A stretch of DNA of 64,000 nt from Bdellovibrio sp. UBA4095 (lineage in GTDB: Bacteria; Bdellovibrionota; Bdellovibrionia; Bdellovibrionales; Bdellovibrionaceae), in the NCBI GenBank assembly GCA_002381805.1, contig DFXZ01000004.1, positions 248,001-312,000 on the forward strand, written 5' to 3'. A model generated the notes under the pieces. The model was not told the origin of the DNA, did not search any database, and saw only the letters and a program-made list of their open reading frames with translations. The position numbers and the translations under genes are program-made. Positions 36,009 through 45,086 of the stretch are shown one piece after another; positions within the stretch are counted from its first letter, which is position 1; the number at the start of each line of letters is the position of its first letter.

Positions 36009-37412
36009 ATGCGCAGCCAACGAGTTCTTATATTAGATGATGAATCATCACTACGTACCGCACTTTTCAGAGTTCTTGATCGAAAAGGCCTTAATGTCAT
36101 CACAGCCAATAAAATCGAAGAAGCCAAAGTTTTGTGTCAGGGGGACACCCCGATTGATTTAGCAATCGTTGATCTGAATTTACCAGATGGTGATGGCATC
36201 GAATTTATGAGCCACCTGAAGGCGATCAATCCCGCGTGCGAAGTAATTATTCTGACAGGCCACGCAACAATTGAATCTGCGATTCGCGCCACCCAGAAAG
36301 GTGCCTTCCATTTTGTCACCAAGCCTTTTAATCTCGAAGAGCTTATGAGCCTTATCGAAAAAGCTCTGACTCATAAAAAACTTCAGCAAGAGAATCAGCA
36401 GCTTCGCTCTGAATTAAATAAAAAATATAAATTTGATCAAATCGTTGGTAACAGTGAGCAGATCCAGAATGTTTTGCGTCTGGTGGAGCGAGTCGCTGAT
36501 TCAGATTCAACTGTCCTAGTCCATGGGGAATCAGGTACGGGTAAAGAGTTGATTGCTCGAGCAATTCACTACAACTCACCCCGTAGCACAGGTCCTTTTA
36601 TTCCCATCAATTGCGGTGCCATTCCGGCAGAACTCTTAGAGAGTGAACTTTTTGGTCATATTAAAGGTGCCTTCACCGGTGCAATTGCCAATCGCGTGGG
36701 CCGTTTTGAATTGGCTGATGGCGGAACTTTGTTCCTAGACGAGATCGGTGATCTTGATCCCTCGCTCCAAGTAAAACTGTTGCGTGCTCTTCAGGAAAGA
36801 AAGTTTGAACCGGTTGGCTCGACAAAAACTGTTAGCGTCAATGTTCGAGTAATTGCGGCTACAAACGTCAACCTGGAAGAGGCTGTCGACAATGGCCGGT
36901 TCCGGGAAGATCTTTTCTATCGCTTGAATGTAATTCCAATAACTGTTCCTCCATTGCGCGAAAGAAGATCCGACATTCCACTTTTACTTACGCATTTTAT
37001 TGATATTTTCAATCGCTCAAAAAATCGGGGTCTGACCGGTATCAACGCAGAGGCCTTAGAAAGTCTGGTCAACTACGCTTGGCCCGGAAACATTCGAGAG
37101 TTGGAAAACCTTGTTGAACGCTTGACCATCCTTAAAGGGCAGGGTCAAGTTGACTTGTCGGATTTGCCAGTGAAGTACAAATCAACAAAAGTTGCTTCCA
37201 CAGATATCGGCGCCTTGGATATTCCTGAAAATGGAATGGATTTCAACTCGGCCGTCGATGCCTATGAAAATGCTCTTATCCTGAAGGCACTTGAGAAAAC
37301 TGGCTGGAATCGCAACCAAGCGGCCAGCTTGTTAAGACTGAACCGCACAACTTTGGTAGAAAAGATCAAAAAGAAAGGTCTGATTCCACCTAACGAAATG
37401 CCAAACGCTTAG
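36009..37412 (+). CDS. Sigma-54-dependent response regulator, NtrC family
   Basis: A 467-residue regulator. The receiver (about 1-120) has DDE and phosphoacceptor Asp in AIVDLNLPDGDG. The AAA+ domain (about 135-370) has Walker A GESGTGKE, an intact GAFTGA loop, Walker B GGTLFLDEIGDLD, arginine finger FREDLFYRL and sensor WPGNIRELEN. A Fis-type HTH (AASLLRLNRTTLVEKIKKKGL) closes the protein. So it should remodel sigma-54 holoenzyme after phosphorylation, likely by the kinase encoded upstream. ATG 36009 has GGAAGG directly upstream; an upstream ATG at 35994 lacks a ribosome site. Targets cannot be read from the window. Confidence 0.94.
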   Translation: MRSQRVLILDDESSLRTALFRVLDRKGLNVITANKIEEAKVLCQGDTPIDLAIVDLNLPDGDGIEFMSHLKAINPACEVIILTGHATIESAIRATQKGAFHFVTKPFNLEELMSLIEKALTHKKLQQENQQLRSELNKKYKFDQIVGNSEQIQNVLRLVERVADSDSTVLVHGESGTGKELIARAIHYNSPRSTGPFIPINCGAIPAELLESELFGHIKGAFTGAIANRVGRFELADGGTLFLDEIGDLDPSLQVKLLRALQERKFEPVGSTKTVSVNVRVIAATNVNLEEAVDNGRFREDLFYRLNVIPITVPPLRERRSDIPLLLTHFIDIFNRSKNRGLTGINAEALESLVNYAWPGNIRELENLVERLTILKGQGQVDLSDLPVKYKSTKVASTDIGALDIPENGMDFNSAVDAYENALILKALEKTGWNRNQAASLLRLNRTTLVEKIKKKGLIPPNEMPNA

Positions 37413-37441
37413 GCCTCTATTTTAAAAGAAGGCCGGAGAAC

Positions 37442-38371
37442 CTATTTGCTAAACAAATGGAGCATTTCGAACAAGGCATCCAGGCCTGCGAGGGCTGTGA
37501 TATCTGAAGGATCGAAAGCCGGGCAGATTTCCACGACATCACCGCCCACCAGATTTGGAATCTTGAGCGCGCGGAAGATTCGCTGAACTTCGTAAGTCGT
37601 CAAACCACCGGGAACAGGTGTTCCTGTACCTGGCGCAAACGAGGGATCGAGATTGTCGATATCGTAACTAATATACGTAGGCGTGTCGTCAAAAGCCGGC
37701 AAAGTTTTTACGAACTCATTGATGGGCAAATTTCTAACATCATCCACTGTAATGACGCGAATTCCGTGTTTGTTAATAAAATCCAAATCATCGCCGCCAG
37801 CTAAAGGACCTCGGATACCGACTTGAATCATTTTCTTTGGATCAACCAGTCCCTCTTCGACCGCGTGACGAGCGAACGCTCCGTGATGGAACTCACAGCC
37901 CCAGGCAGCCGGATAAGTATCTAAGTGGGCATCGAAGTGAATGAACGCTAGCGGTCTTCCATACTTTTTACGAAGAGCACGCAACACCGGCAAGGTCGTA
38001 GAGTGATCTCCGCCAACAGCCAAAAATCTTTTATCGCGCTGAAGAATTTCCCCAACGAACTTTTCGATTCTCTCATAGGTTTGTTTTTGATCGATCGGCA
38101 CCGTCGGACAATCGCCGATATCCGCGACCTTTAGTTTTTCGAAGAAATTTTCTTGTCGAGTCATATGGAAGCCGCGACCTAAACTAGAAACCTCGCGCAC
38201 CTTAGCCGGTGCGAATCGCGCGCCGGGACGATAAGAAACGCCCCCGTCATACGGAATTCCAAAAATGCCAACATCATAGTCTGCGTCAACAGCAACATAA
38301 GGCAATCTGAAGAAAGTTTTAATAGCGGAAAAACGAGGAAATTCACGGCCACTGAGAGGTTTGTATTCCAT
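37442..38371 (-). CDS. speB: Agmatinase/ureohydrolase family enzyme (SpeB-like)
   Basis: A 309-residue manganese ureohydrolase. Metal-binding motifs: GGDHS (about 119-123), FDAHLDTY (about 145-152) and SYDIDNLDPSFAPGTGTPVPGG (about 225-246). It should hydrolyse a guanidino compound, most likely agmatine to putrescine and urea. Related members act on guanidinobutyrate or guanidine, so the substrate is inferred. The gene stands alone between a convergent regulator and the divergent mutY. A purine-rich AAGGAG lies upstream of the ATG. Confidence 0.82.
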   Translation of the reverse strand: MEYKPLSGREFPRFSAIKTFFRLPYVAVDADYDVGIFGIPYDGGVSYRPGARFAPAKVREVSSLGRGFHMTRQENFFEKLKVADIGDCPTVPIDQKQTYERIEKFVGEILQRDKRFLAVGGDHSTTLPVLRALRKKYGRPLAFIHFDAHLDTYPAAWGCEFHHGAFARHAVEEGLVDPKKMIQVGIRGPLAGGDDLDFINKHGIRVITVDDVRNLPINEFVKTLPAFDDTPTYISYDIDNLDPSFAPGTGTPVPGGLTTYEVQRIFRALKIPNLVGGDVVEICPAFDPSDITALAGLDALFEMLHLFSK

Positions 38372-38410
38372 TATTGACTCCTTAAATATCAGAAGACTAC
38401 ATTAGCGCGG

Positions 38411-39394
38411 ATGAAAGAAAATTACGACCTCAAACTCGATCACAAACTTCTTACGCAATGGTACAAAAAAAACTGCAGAGATCTGCCTTGGCGAAAGAGC
38501 AAAGATCCGTACCGCATTTGGCTGTCAGAAGTTATGTTGCAACAAACAACTGTTGTCGCTGTTATTCCATATTTCGAAAAGTTTTTGACAAAGTTTCCCA
38601 CTGTACATGATCTGGCGAACGCCAACGAACAGGATGTCCTCGAAGCTTGGGCGGGTCTTGGCTATTACTCTCGCGCACGCAATCTTCATAAGGCAGCGAA
38701 AGCTTTGGCCGAAGGATTTCCCCAATCTGCAACCGAGCTTCTGCAGCTCCCCGGCTTTGGTCCTTACACCTCTCGCGCTGTGGCGAGTATCGCCTTTGGA
38801 GAAAAAGTCGGTGTTTTGGATGGCAACGTTATTCGCGTACTGTCGCGAAAATACGGATTATCTTTAGAGTGGTGGAACAGCAAAGAAAGAGACCAACTAC
38901 AAAAAATTTCAGATTCACTGGCTCTTTTTGGACAGGCAGACATGAGTAATCAAGGCTTAATGGAGCTTGGGGCCACGATCTGCACTCCTCAGAAAGTCGC
39001 ATGCATTCTTTGCCCATGGTCTGTTAGCTGTGTGGCTCGCGAGACCGGCACAGTCGGCGAACTTCCCTTAAAAAAACCTCGACGAGAAAGCGAAGTCTGG
39101 GTCTGGAAACCTATGGTGACTATTAAGGATAATAAAGTGGCCCTATTGAAAAATGATTATGCCCCTTTCCTTAAAGGACAAATGATTTTTCCCGGTGAAA
39201 TTTCTCGAGAAAAAAGCAAGCCCAAGGCCTATGATACTAAACACAACATCACACATCATGATATCTTTATTCAAATCACACGCAAAAAAGCTCTCGCGCA
39301 AAAAAATTTGCAGTGGGTGCCGTTGAAGGATCTGAAAAAAATAAATCCTTCTTCATTGCTCCAAAAAGTTATTCACAAGGTAGAGGTTGAATGA
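38411..39394 (+). CDS. mutY: A/G-specific adenine glycosylase MutY
   Basis: A 327-residue DNA repair enzyme that removes adenine mispaired with 8-oxoguanine. The catalytic Glu lies in IWLSEVMLQQTTV (about 37-49). The helix-hairpin-helix is LPGFGPYTSRAVASIAFG followed by the Asp in VLDGNVIRVLSR. The [4Fe-4S] cysteines fit C-x6-C-x2-C-x5-C in TICTPQKVACILCPWSVSCVAR. A short C-terminal NUDIX-like domain (about 230-327) should recognise oxoG. It overlaps the next gene by 4 bases. Confidence 0.95.
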   Translation: MKENYDLKLDHKLLTQWYKKNCRDLPWRKSKDPYRIWLSEVMLQQTTVVAVIPYFEKFLTKFPTVHDLANANEQDVLEAWAGLGYYSRARNLHKAAKALAEGFPQSATELLQLPGFGPYTSRAVASIAFGEKVGVLDGNVIRVLSRKYGLSLEWWNSKERDQLQKISDSLALFGQADMSNQGLMELGATICTPQKVACILCPWSVSCVARETGTVGELPLKKPRRESEVWVWKPMVTIKDNKVALLKNDYAPFLKGQMIFPGEISREKSKPKAYDTKHNITHHDIFIQITRKKALAQKNLQWVPLKDLKKINPSSLLQKVIHKVEVE

Positions 39395-40404
39395 GAACTT
39401 TCCTGCTTTTGATGGCACTGCTAGCTTTTGTCTGCAGTTGCAGTCACAAGAGTGTCACAGAGAACTGGATTACGCCCGATTATCTGTTGGCTAAAGATGT
39501 TAAGCAGGCAACTTTTCTTGGCGATAATGACGATCCGACTTTTTCTCCTGATGGTTCCCGTCTTTTATACTCCAGCAAAGGCCGTCTCAGTCACAAAGGT
39601 GCTCAGATTTATGAGCTTGATCTAAAAAAAAGTAAAGAACGCCGAATCACCTTTTCTGATGGCGATGCCTTTCATCCCACCTACTTAAGCCAAGATGAAA
39701 TTGTTTACTCTTCAACAACCGACGAGATAAAAGAAAGTCCTCTGCGAAACAAAACATTCGACAAAGAGTTCCCGCCCTCCGAACTCTACACCAGTGATCG
39801 TTTTGGTGCCCATATTCTGCGACTGACTCACCAGCCGGGATACGATGGGGAACCTCACTATGCCTCTTCCGGAAAGTCCAAGCATCTTATTTTCACGTCA
39901 AAGAGAGGCGGGCTGACAGGAATCTTCCAATTAGACTTTCAAAAGCTACCCGTCAGTTTCGTCTCGGTCGCAAAAGGCAAAGAGAAAAGATATCCCGCAG
40001 TTTCTCCAGATTCGTCCCAAGTTTTTTGGGTCGAGAAAGACTTGAAGACATCGGAGCAGAAGCTGGTCTCCTTAAAAATGAAGGGAAGGATTCCCGTCAC
40101 GCTCAAAGAAAAAGAGGGACTGTATCGCGACCTTATCGTAGCTCCTCGGCCACCCCTTCGACTCTTTTACAGCATTCTCCGCACGGGTGAAAAAAACTAT
40201 CAGCTGGAAGTTCTAAATCTTGAAAAGCAATGCACGCAGGTCATCTTTAAGGGACAAGATTCCCTGATGTCGCCGTCACTCTCTGATGCACAACCAGAAC
40301 AGCTGGCTTTCACCAGACAGTTCCAAGATAAAAAGCAAATCTATGTGGTCCAGCTACCCTCAGATTTAGGGCCTTGCCTGGAAAGCGCCACTAAAGTACC
40401 CTAA
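39391..40404 (+). CDS. Beta-propeller (TolB/PD40-like) lipoprotein
   Basis: A 337-residue protein with a lipoprotein-type signal (lipobox-like VCSC, Cys near residue 17). At least four PD40-like blades follow, recognisable as DDPTFSPDGSRLLYSSK, DGEPHYASSGKSKHLIFTSKRGG, RYPAVSPDSSQVFWVEKD and SPSLSDAQPEQLAFTRQ. PD40 propellers occur in TolB and in many periplasmic protein-binding lipoproteins. It is too short for TolB (about 430) and lacks its N-terminal domain, so TolB identity is not claimed. It overlaps mutY by 4 bases and is followed after 4 bases by another secreted protein gene. Confidence 0.8.
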   Translation: MRTFLLLMALLAFVCSCSHKSVTENWITPDYLLAKDVKQATFLGDNDDPTFSPDGSRLLYSSKGRLSHKGAQIYELDLKKSKERRITFSDGDAFHPTYLSQDEIVYSSTTDEIKESPLRNKTFDKEFPPSELYTSDRFGAHILRLTHQPGYDGEPHYASSGKSKHLIFTSKRGGLTGIFQLDFQKLPVSFVSVAKGKEKRYPAVSPDSSQVFWVEKDLKTSEQKLVSLKMKGRIPVTLKEKEGLYRDLIVAPRPPLRLFYSILRTGEKNYQLEVLNLEKQCTQVIFKGQDSLMSPSLSDAQPEQLAFTRQFQDKKQIYVVQLPSDLGPCLESATKVP

Positions 40405-40408
40405 ACAA

Positions 40409-40966
40409 GTGAAAATACTTTTTTCGCTTATTCTTTTTGCTGGCTCCTTATCTTACGCAGCTCCTTACCCTGCAACCAGCACCTCTGCGCTCACTACTCC
40501 AGAGAAGGGTCTCTACTTTTTGCATAAAGGTTTTATCCTTCGCACGGCTGGAACCGATTGGGTGCCTTCGAGCAAGGCCGAGGAATCCTTGTTAGATACA
40601 GTTCGCTTTACATCGAAAAATCCCGACAACGAAGGATCCTTGAGCGTTCGAACTGATAAGATCAATGCCAAGACCAGCTTGGAACTCTATATTCGCAGAT
40701 GGATGCGTGATTATCCGAACTATGGTTTTGAGGTCGTTTCCGCCAAGAAATTTCAGCTGAACAAAAGTCCTGCCTTGGTCGTAGATATGCTTTCCAGGAC
40801 TAAGAATAAGCAGATTCGTCAGGTCGTAGTAAAAAACAACGACCGTGTTACTGTGATGACCTGCATGGATAACAAAAGTACGTTCGGCGAATCTCTGAAA
40901 TCTTGTAATCAAATAATGAATACCTTCAGCTGGATTGAGGAAGTTCAACCAGCTGGCAAGAATTAA
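40409..40966 (+). CDS. Secreted protein of unknown function
   Basis: A 185-residue protein with a signal peptide (MKILFSLILFAGSLSYA). The start is GTG at 40409, 4 bases after the preceding stop. The mature part looks alpha/beta with two Cys near the C-terminus (VMTCMDNKSTFGESLKSCNQIM), possibly a disulfide. The pattern resembles small periplasmic proteins that bind lipids or proteins, but I do not recognise a family. It is likely co-transcribed with the beta-propeller lipoprotein. A short stem (GCTGTTT/AAACAGC) after the stop lacks a T run. Confidence 0.75.
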   Translation: MKILFSLILFAGSLSYAAPYPATSTSALTTPEKGLYFLHKGFILRTAGTDWVPSSKAEESLLDTVRFTSKNPDNEGSLSVRTDKINAKTSLELYIRRWMRDYPNYGFEVVSAKKFQLNKSPALVVDMLSRTKNKQIRQVVVKNNDRVTVMTCMDNKSTFGESLKSCNQIMNTFSWIEEVQPAGKN

Positions 40967-41055
40967 CTGCGGCTGTTTTTAAACAGCTCGGCTCTGCTTT
41001 CACAACAATCACCCTTCATTCCAAAGTAAACTGCAGATGTGTTAAGGAGGTTTTT

Positions 41056-41649
41056 ATGAAACTCTCTTTTGCTGCCGTCGCAGCTTTTACTTTTTTTCTT
41101 GCTCAGCCTGCCCTAGCCGGATTCTACATCGAGCCAGGAGTGTTTTATGAAAAAGGCGAAAGTGAAATCAATTGGCCTGTGCCATTTGCGCAAAGTTCTA
41201 CCGGTGACACTGAAGGGTACGGGGGAAGCTTAAAAGTAGGCTATCACAATCAAGAAAAGTTCTTTATGGGCTTGGAAGGTATTTACTCACAACCTCAATT
41301 CAAAAACTCAGTCAATCACTATGAAGCTGATGCCTCTTCGAGTCTTTTTGGTGTTGTCCTAGGCACTCAGATGACCCCGATCGGTCTGCGAATCTGGGGC
41401 GGATATATTTTCGAAGGTACGCTCGATCCCGAAGCGGATAATGAAGTCGATATAAAGTTTGATGGCGCCCGTGGACCCAAATTCGGTCTGGGACTTAAGA
41501 TCTACTCAATCAGCGTGAACGTTGAGTATATGGACATCGAGTACCGAGATACTCTCTTGGAAAATGCCGGGGCTATCGGAGAGCTCTTTGAAAGCAAATT
41601 CAAAAACAAAACCACTTTAATTAGCGTCAGCATGCCGCTGACACTTTAG
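41056..41649 (+). CDS. Predicted outer-membrane beta-barrel protein
   Basis: A 197-residue protein with a signal peptide (cleavage after PALA, near residue 22) and alternating aromatic and polar strands (GFYIEPGVFYEKGE, GYGGSLKVGYHN, FFMGLEGIYS, FGLGLKIYSISVNVEYMDIEY) ending in a strand-like LISVSMPLTL. This is the look of a small eight-stranded outer-membrane barrel of the OmpA/OmpW size class. AAGGAGG lies 8 bases before the ATG. Its stop codon overlaps that of hemB on the other strand. Function unknown. Confidence 0.8.
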   Translation: MKLSFAAVAAFTFFLAQPALAGFYIEPGVFYEKGESEINWPVPFAQSSTGDTEGYGGSLKVGYHNQEKFFMGLEGIYSQPQFKNSVNHYEADASSSLFGVVLGTQMTPIGLRIWGGYIFEGTLDPEADNEVDIKFDGARGPKFGLGLKIYSISVNVEYMDIEYRDTLLENAGAIGELFESKFKNKTTLISVSMPLTL

Positions 41650-42632
41650 CCCTGATTTTTGCGAAGCCACTCAGCCATCGGCAACGCAAAATAGGTAAAA
41701 ATAATATCAGCACCGGCGCGGCGAATGGAGTACAGCGTCTCTACCATTGCGCGAGTTTCATCGATAATTCCGGCTTTGGCGCCGGCTTTGATCAGACCAT
41801 ATTCGCCGCTGACATTGTAGGCGGCTACTGGCAGATGAGTGTGCGCTTTCACCTTAGCAATCACGTCCAGATAGCTAAGGGCGGGCTTAACCATTACCAT
41901 ATCCGCACCTTCAGCTACGTCCAATTCAATCTCTCTTAAGGCTTCGCGCGAATTCCGAAAATCCATCTGATAGGTTTTTTTATCTCCAAACTTGGGAGCG
42001 GAATCCAACGCCTCTCTGAACGGACCGTAAAAACTAGAGGCATACTTTACGGAGTAGGAGAGAATACCCGTATCAATGAAGCCCGCCTGGTCAAGGCTTT
42101 GCCGAATGGCCCCCACTCTCCCATCCATCATGTCGGACGGAGACACAATATCCGCACCGGCCTGTGCGTGAACCAAGGCCATTTTCGCAAGGATCTCTAC
42201 CGTTTCATCATTTAGAATTTTTCCGTCCTTAACAAGTCCATCGTGTCCATCGGAAGAATAGGGATCCAAGGCAATATCAGTAATCAGAGTCACTTCCGGA
42301 AACTTCTTCCGAATCATTTGCAGAGTCTGAGGAATTAAACCTTGGGGATTCAGCGCTTCTTCGGCCGAAGAGCTTTTTTTGTTTTCAGGCAAAGCAGGGA
42401 AGATGTCGAAGGTTTTAACACCTAAATCAACGGCCCGGGAAATTTCTTCAAGAATCAAATCGGGACTGTAGCGGAAAATACCAGGCATGCTTTGAATTGC
42501 CTGCTTTTGAGACGCCCCCTCGCATAAAAACAAGGGAAGAACGAGCTGAGAGACCTTCAAATCTGTTTCTGCTATCATTTGCCGCACAGCTTCAGTCTTG
42601 CGGTTTCTTCTCGGCCTTTGAGCGAGTCTCAT
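41646..42632 (-). CDS. hemB: Delta-aminolevulinic acid dehydratase (porphobilinogen synthase) HemB
   Basis: A 328-residue cytoplasmic enzyme condensing two 5-aminolevulinate to porphobilinogen. Family motifs: SQLVLPLFLCEG, TLITDIALDPYSSDGHDGLV (the metal-site region, here with Asp/His rather than the three-Cys zinc site), VSPSDMMDGRVGAIR, the active-site Lys region SVKYASSFYGPFR, and ADMVMVKPALSYLDVI with the second Lys. ATG 42632 has GGAGGG 4 bases upstream; the frame also reaches a GTG at 42662 without such support. The gene diverges from the rest of the heme cluster. Confidence 0.95.
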   Translation of the reverse strand: MRLAQRPRRNRKTEAVRQMIAETDLKVSQLVLPLFLCEGASQKQAIQSMPGIFRYSPDLILEEISRAVDLGVKTFDIFPALPENKKSSSAEEALNPQGLIPQTLQMIRKKFPEVTLITDIALDPYSSDGHDGLVKDGKILNDETVEILAKMALVHAQAGADIVSPSDMMDGRVGAIRQSLDQAGFIDTGILSYSVKYASSFYGPFREALDSAPKFGDKKTYQMDFRNSREALREIELDVAEGADMVMVKPALSYLDVIAKVKAHTHLPVAAYNVSGEYGLIKAGAKAGIIDETRAMVETLYSIRRAGADIIFTYFALPMAEWLRKNQG

Positions 42633-42693
42633 ATGCCCTCCGATATGACATTTCAATGACACTTTACTGAAAGTTTAATGATAAACCTTAGTC

Positions 42694-43596
42694 ATGTTGG
42701 AAGATATACTTCTCGTTCATAGAAAATCCAATAGAAACTTTTCGAGCGTCTTATCTCAGGTCGCAGTGTGGAAGACGTGTCTTCGTCAGATCCTTTTCAG
42801 CTCTGAAGTGGACTTCCATTCTCTCCAAGATCACATTGAAAAAGGCGATCAAGTCCTGCGCGGCGAGAAAGCGCTCAGCCTGCTTCTGGAAATTCTCTGC
42901 GGACTCCACTCCCCTATCGTCGGAGAGACGGAGGTCTTCGGGCAATTTAAAAATTTTGTGCAGAATCAGAAGAGCGAAAGCAACCCTTTGTTTGCAGACC
43001 ATCAAAAATGGTTAAATTTTATCCTGGCCGAGGTGAAACGCACCCGTGCTGAACATCTCGTGAATATAGGATCTCAAAGCTACGGAAGTTTGCTTCGTCG
43101 CTACACCAAGGATCTAAATTCGATCTCTCTTTGTGGCTCGGGACAACTTGCCCAAGAGATTCTTCCTTGGTTGGCCCATAAACAGTTCACGCAAATGATC
43201 TGCCGCGACCCATCTAAGCTTCAAGCCTTTAAAGAAAAGTACAACAACTTAACATTAAACACCTACAGCGAAGCCTATGTCCATGGTCACGCTCTGATTA
43301 TCGCTGCTCCGATTCCAGATTCACGAATACTTGAATTGATGTGCAGACAAGACACTCGCCCGACTGCTGTCTTTGACCTCCGTGGTGAAGAAAATAGACT
43401 TGGAGAACTTCTGCAAGTGCATTTTCCTCATGTGTCACTGATGAGCTTGCAGAAATTTTTTGCAGAAATCGAAGAGACGAAAAAAGAAACTCAGACAAAA
43501 ATTCAGGCAATCAAACAGGCCCTTCTTGAAAAGGCCATTGCCTACACAGACAGGACAGAACTTCGCCCCCTTGGTTGGGACGATTTATGCGCTTAA
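42694..43596 (+). CDS. hemA: Short divergent glutamyl-tRNA reductase HemA
   Basis: A 300-residue protein; typical HemA is about 420. The best match is LEILCGLHSPIVGETEVFGQFKNF (about 65-88), equal to the GLxSxxxGExxIxxQxK signature. A Rossmann-like segment (ISLCGSGQLAQEILPWL) follows near 133-150. The usual STCNRxE around the catalytic Cys is here WKTCLRQ (C29), with the Cys kept. The N-terminus is about 20 residues shorter and the C-terminal dimerisation helix bundle is largely missing. Gene order (hemA-hemCD-hemL) strongly supports the assignment. It should reduce glutamyl-tRNA to glutamate-1-semialdehyde. An in-frame stop 5 codons upstream fixes the start region. Confidence 0.82.
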   Translation: MLEDILLVHRKSNRNFSSVLSQVAVWKTCLRQILFSSEVDFHSLQDHIEKGDQVLRGEKALSLLLEILCGLHSPIVGETEVFGQFKNFVQNQKSESNPLFADHQKWLNFILAEVKRTRAEHLVNIGSQSYGSLLRRYTKDLNSISLCGSGQLAQEILPWLAHKQFTQMICRDPSKLQAFKEKYNNLTLNTYSEAYVHGHALIIAAPIPDSRILELMCRQDTRPTAVFDLRGEENRLGELLQVHFPHVSLMSLQKFFAEIEETKKETQTKIQAIKQALLEKAIAYTDRTELRPLGWDDLCA

Positions 43597-45086
43597 AGAT
43601 TTCCGCTCGCAAAAGTGATCTTGCACGCCTTCAAGCCTACATGGTCGGGGAAGCGCTTCAAAACGCAAATCCCGGACTTCAAATAGAGTTCCGTTTTAAA
43701 GAGTCTCTTGGCGATAAAAACCTAACGGATCCTTTATGGCAAATTCCCGAAAAAGGAGTTTTCACCGAGGACTTCTACGGTGAACTTATCCGCGGCGAAA
43801 CTGATATGGTTGTTCACTCTTGGAAGGATCTGCCCACAGAAGGAAAAAGCGACACGCGAATTGTCGCGACATTGCCGCGTGCGGATCAGCGTGACCTTTT
43901 GCTGGTCAAAAAGGATCACCTCTCTCATATTAGGTCCTCAGGTCGCCTCAGGCTATACAGCTCCTCGCCCCGCAGAGAATACAATCTTAAAGACTTCCTA
44001 TTACGGCATTTGCCGTGCCCGCTGAACTCCGTCACCTTTGAAAGTGTTCGCGGTAATATACCAACTCGGATTCGCAAACTGATCGAAGCTAAAGAGGTCG
44101 ACGGGTTGATCGTCGCAAAGGCTGCCCTGGATCGTTTGCTCGCTGCAACTCATGATGAATTCAAGGATGTTCAGCATCAGCTGCGCTCCGCCCTCAGTCA
44201 GCTGGAGTGGATGGTTTTGCCTCTATCGGTAAATCCAAATGCGGCAGCACAAGGGGCTCTAGCTATTGAAATTGCGCAGAACCGCCACGACCTCCTTCCC
44301 CTCCTTGAAAAAATCAATCATATCCCAACCTTTCACTGTGCAGAAAAGGAACGGCAGGTTCTGGCGGGCTTTGGTGGTGGCTGTCACCAGAAAATCGGTG
44401 TCGCCGTTTTAGCGCGACCATTTGGCGAAGTGACTTTTCTGAGGGGGCTTACAAATAGTGGACAAGTCCTTTTAAAACAAATGCTCAAAGGAGTTTCCGC
44501 CGTTCCGCAGTTTGCTGAAAACCAGCTTTGGTCTGCTGAAACTCAAGCCAGCAGAACTTCTCTACCTTACGAAATCCCAGTCCAGACCAATGCCTTCTTT
44601 ATCGCTCGCGCTGAAGCTTGTCCCGAGGACTTAAAGCCTGAAGGCATAATCTGGACTGCCGGAGTCAAAACCTGGGAAAAGCTCACTCAAAAAGGACTTT
44701 GGGTTCACGGATGCTCTGATAGCTTAGGCGAACAAGAAGAGTTCGCCCTGGATATACTTGCGGGAACTAGCTTAAATTGGGTCAAGCTGACCCATGATAA
44801 AGGCGCCTTGGGCGATCGGATGCAGACAGTTGCAACTTATACCCTGAACTCAAGCTCATCCGCAGAGCCCGCTCAAGAGAAAGAATTCTTCTTCTGGAAC
44901 AGTGGTAGCCAATTCTTGCAAATGGTTTCGCAATTTCCCCAATTATTAAATAAATTCCATGCCTGTGGCCCCGGAAACACTTATAAGATTATCAGCAAGT
45001 ATCTTAAGGAAAGAGACGCTTTCGATAGCTCTCGTATTTTCACTTTCCTAGATCAAGAAGACTGGAGAAAACAATGTCTCAAATAA
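43587..45086 (+). CDS. hemC: Fused hydroxymethylbilane synthase HemC and uroporphyrinogen-III synthase-like HemD
   Basis: A 499-residue protein. Residues 1-300 are HemC: ISARKSDLARLQA, the VVHSWKDLPTEG motif, RADQRDLLL, and the dipyrromethane-cofactor Cys in GFGGGCHQKIG (C266). Residues about 330-499 look like a weak HemD: a GIIWTAGVKTWEKL strand-helix, VHGCSDSLGEQE, and near the end FFFWNSGSQFLQMVSQFPQLL then HACGPGNTYKII, equal to the F-x-S-G and GPxT motifs of HemD. So one protein would make uroporphyrinogen III from porphobilinogen. The frame starts at TTG 43575, but ATG 43587 gives a normal HemC N-terminus. It overlaps both neighbours. Confidence 0.88.
   Translation: MRLKISARKSDLARLQAYMVGEALQNANPGLQIEFRFKESLGDKNLTDPLWQIPEKGVFTEDFYGELIRGETDMVVHSWKDLPTEGKSDTRIVATLPRADQRDLLLVKKDHLSHIRSSGRLRLYSSSPRREYNLKDFLLRHLPCPLNSVTFESVRGNIPTRIRKLIEAKEVDGLIVAKAALDRLLAATHDEFKDVQHQLRSALSQLEWMVLPLSVNPNAAAQGALAIEIAQNRHDLLPLLEKINHIPTFHCAEKERQVLAGFGGGCHQKIGVAVLARPFGEVTFLRGLTNSGQVLLKQMLKGVSAVPQFAENQLWSAETQASRTSLPYEIPVQTNAFFIARAEACPEDLKPEGIIWTAGVKTWEKLTQKGLWVHGCSDSLGEQEEFALDILAGTSLNWVKLTHDKGALGDRMQTVATYTLNSSSSAEPAQEKEFFFWNSGSQFLQMVSQFPQLLNKFHACGPGNTYKIISKYLKERDAFDSSRIFTFLDQEDWRKQCLK

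Noticed and set aside
40967..41055. Stem GCTGTTT/AAACAGC after the secreted protein gene as terminator
   Set aside because: No T run follows on the plus strand, and the stem is short and AT-rich.
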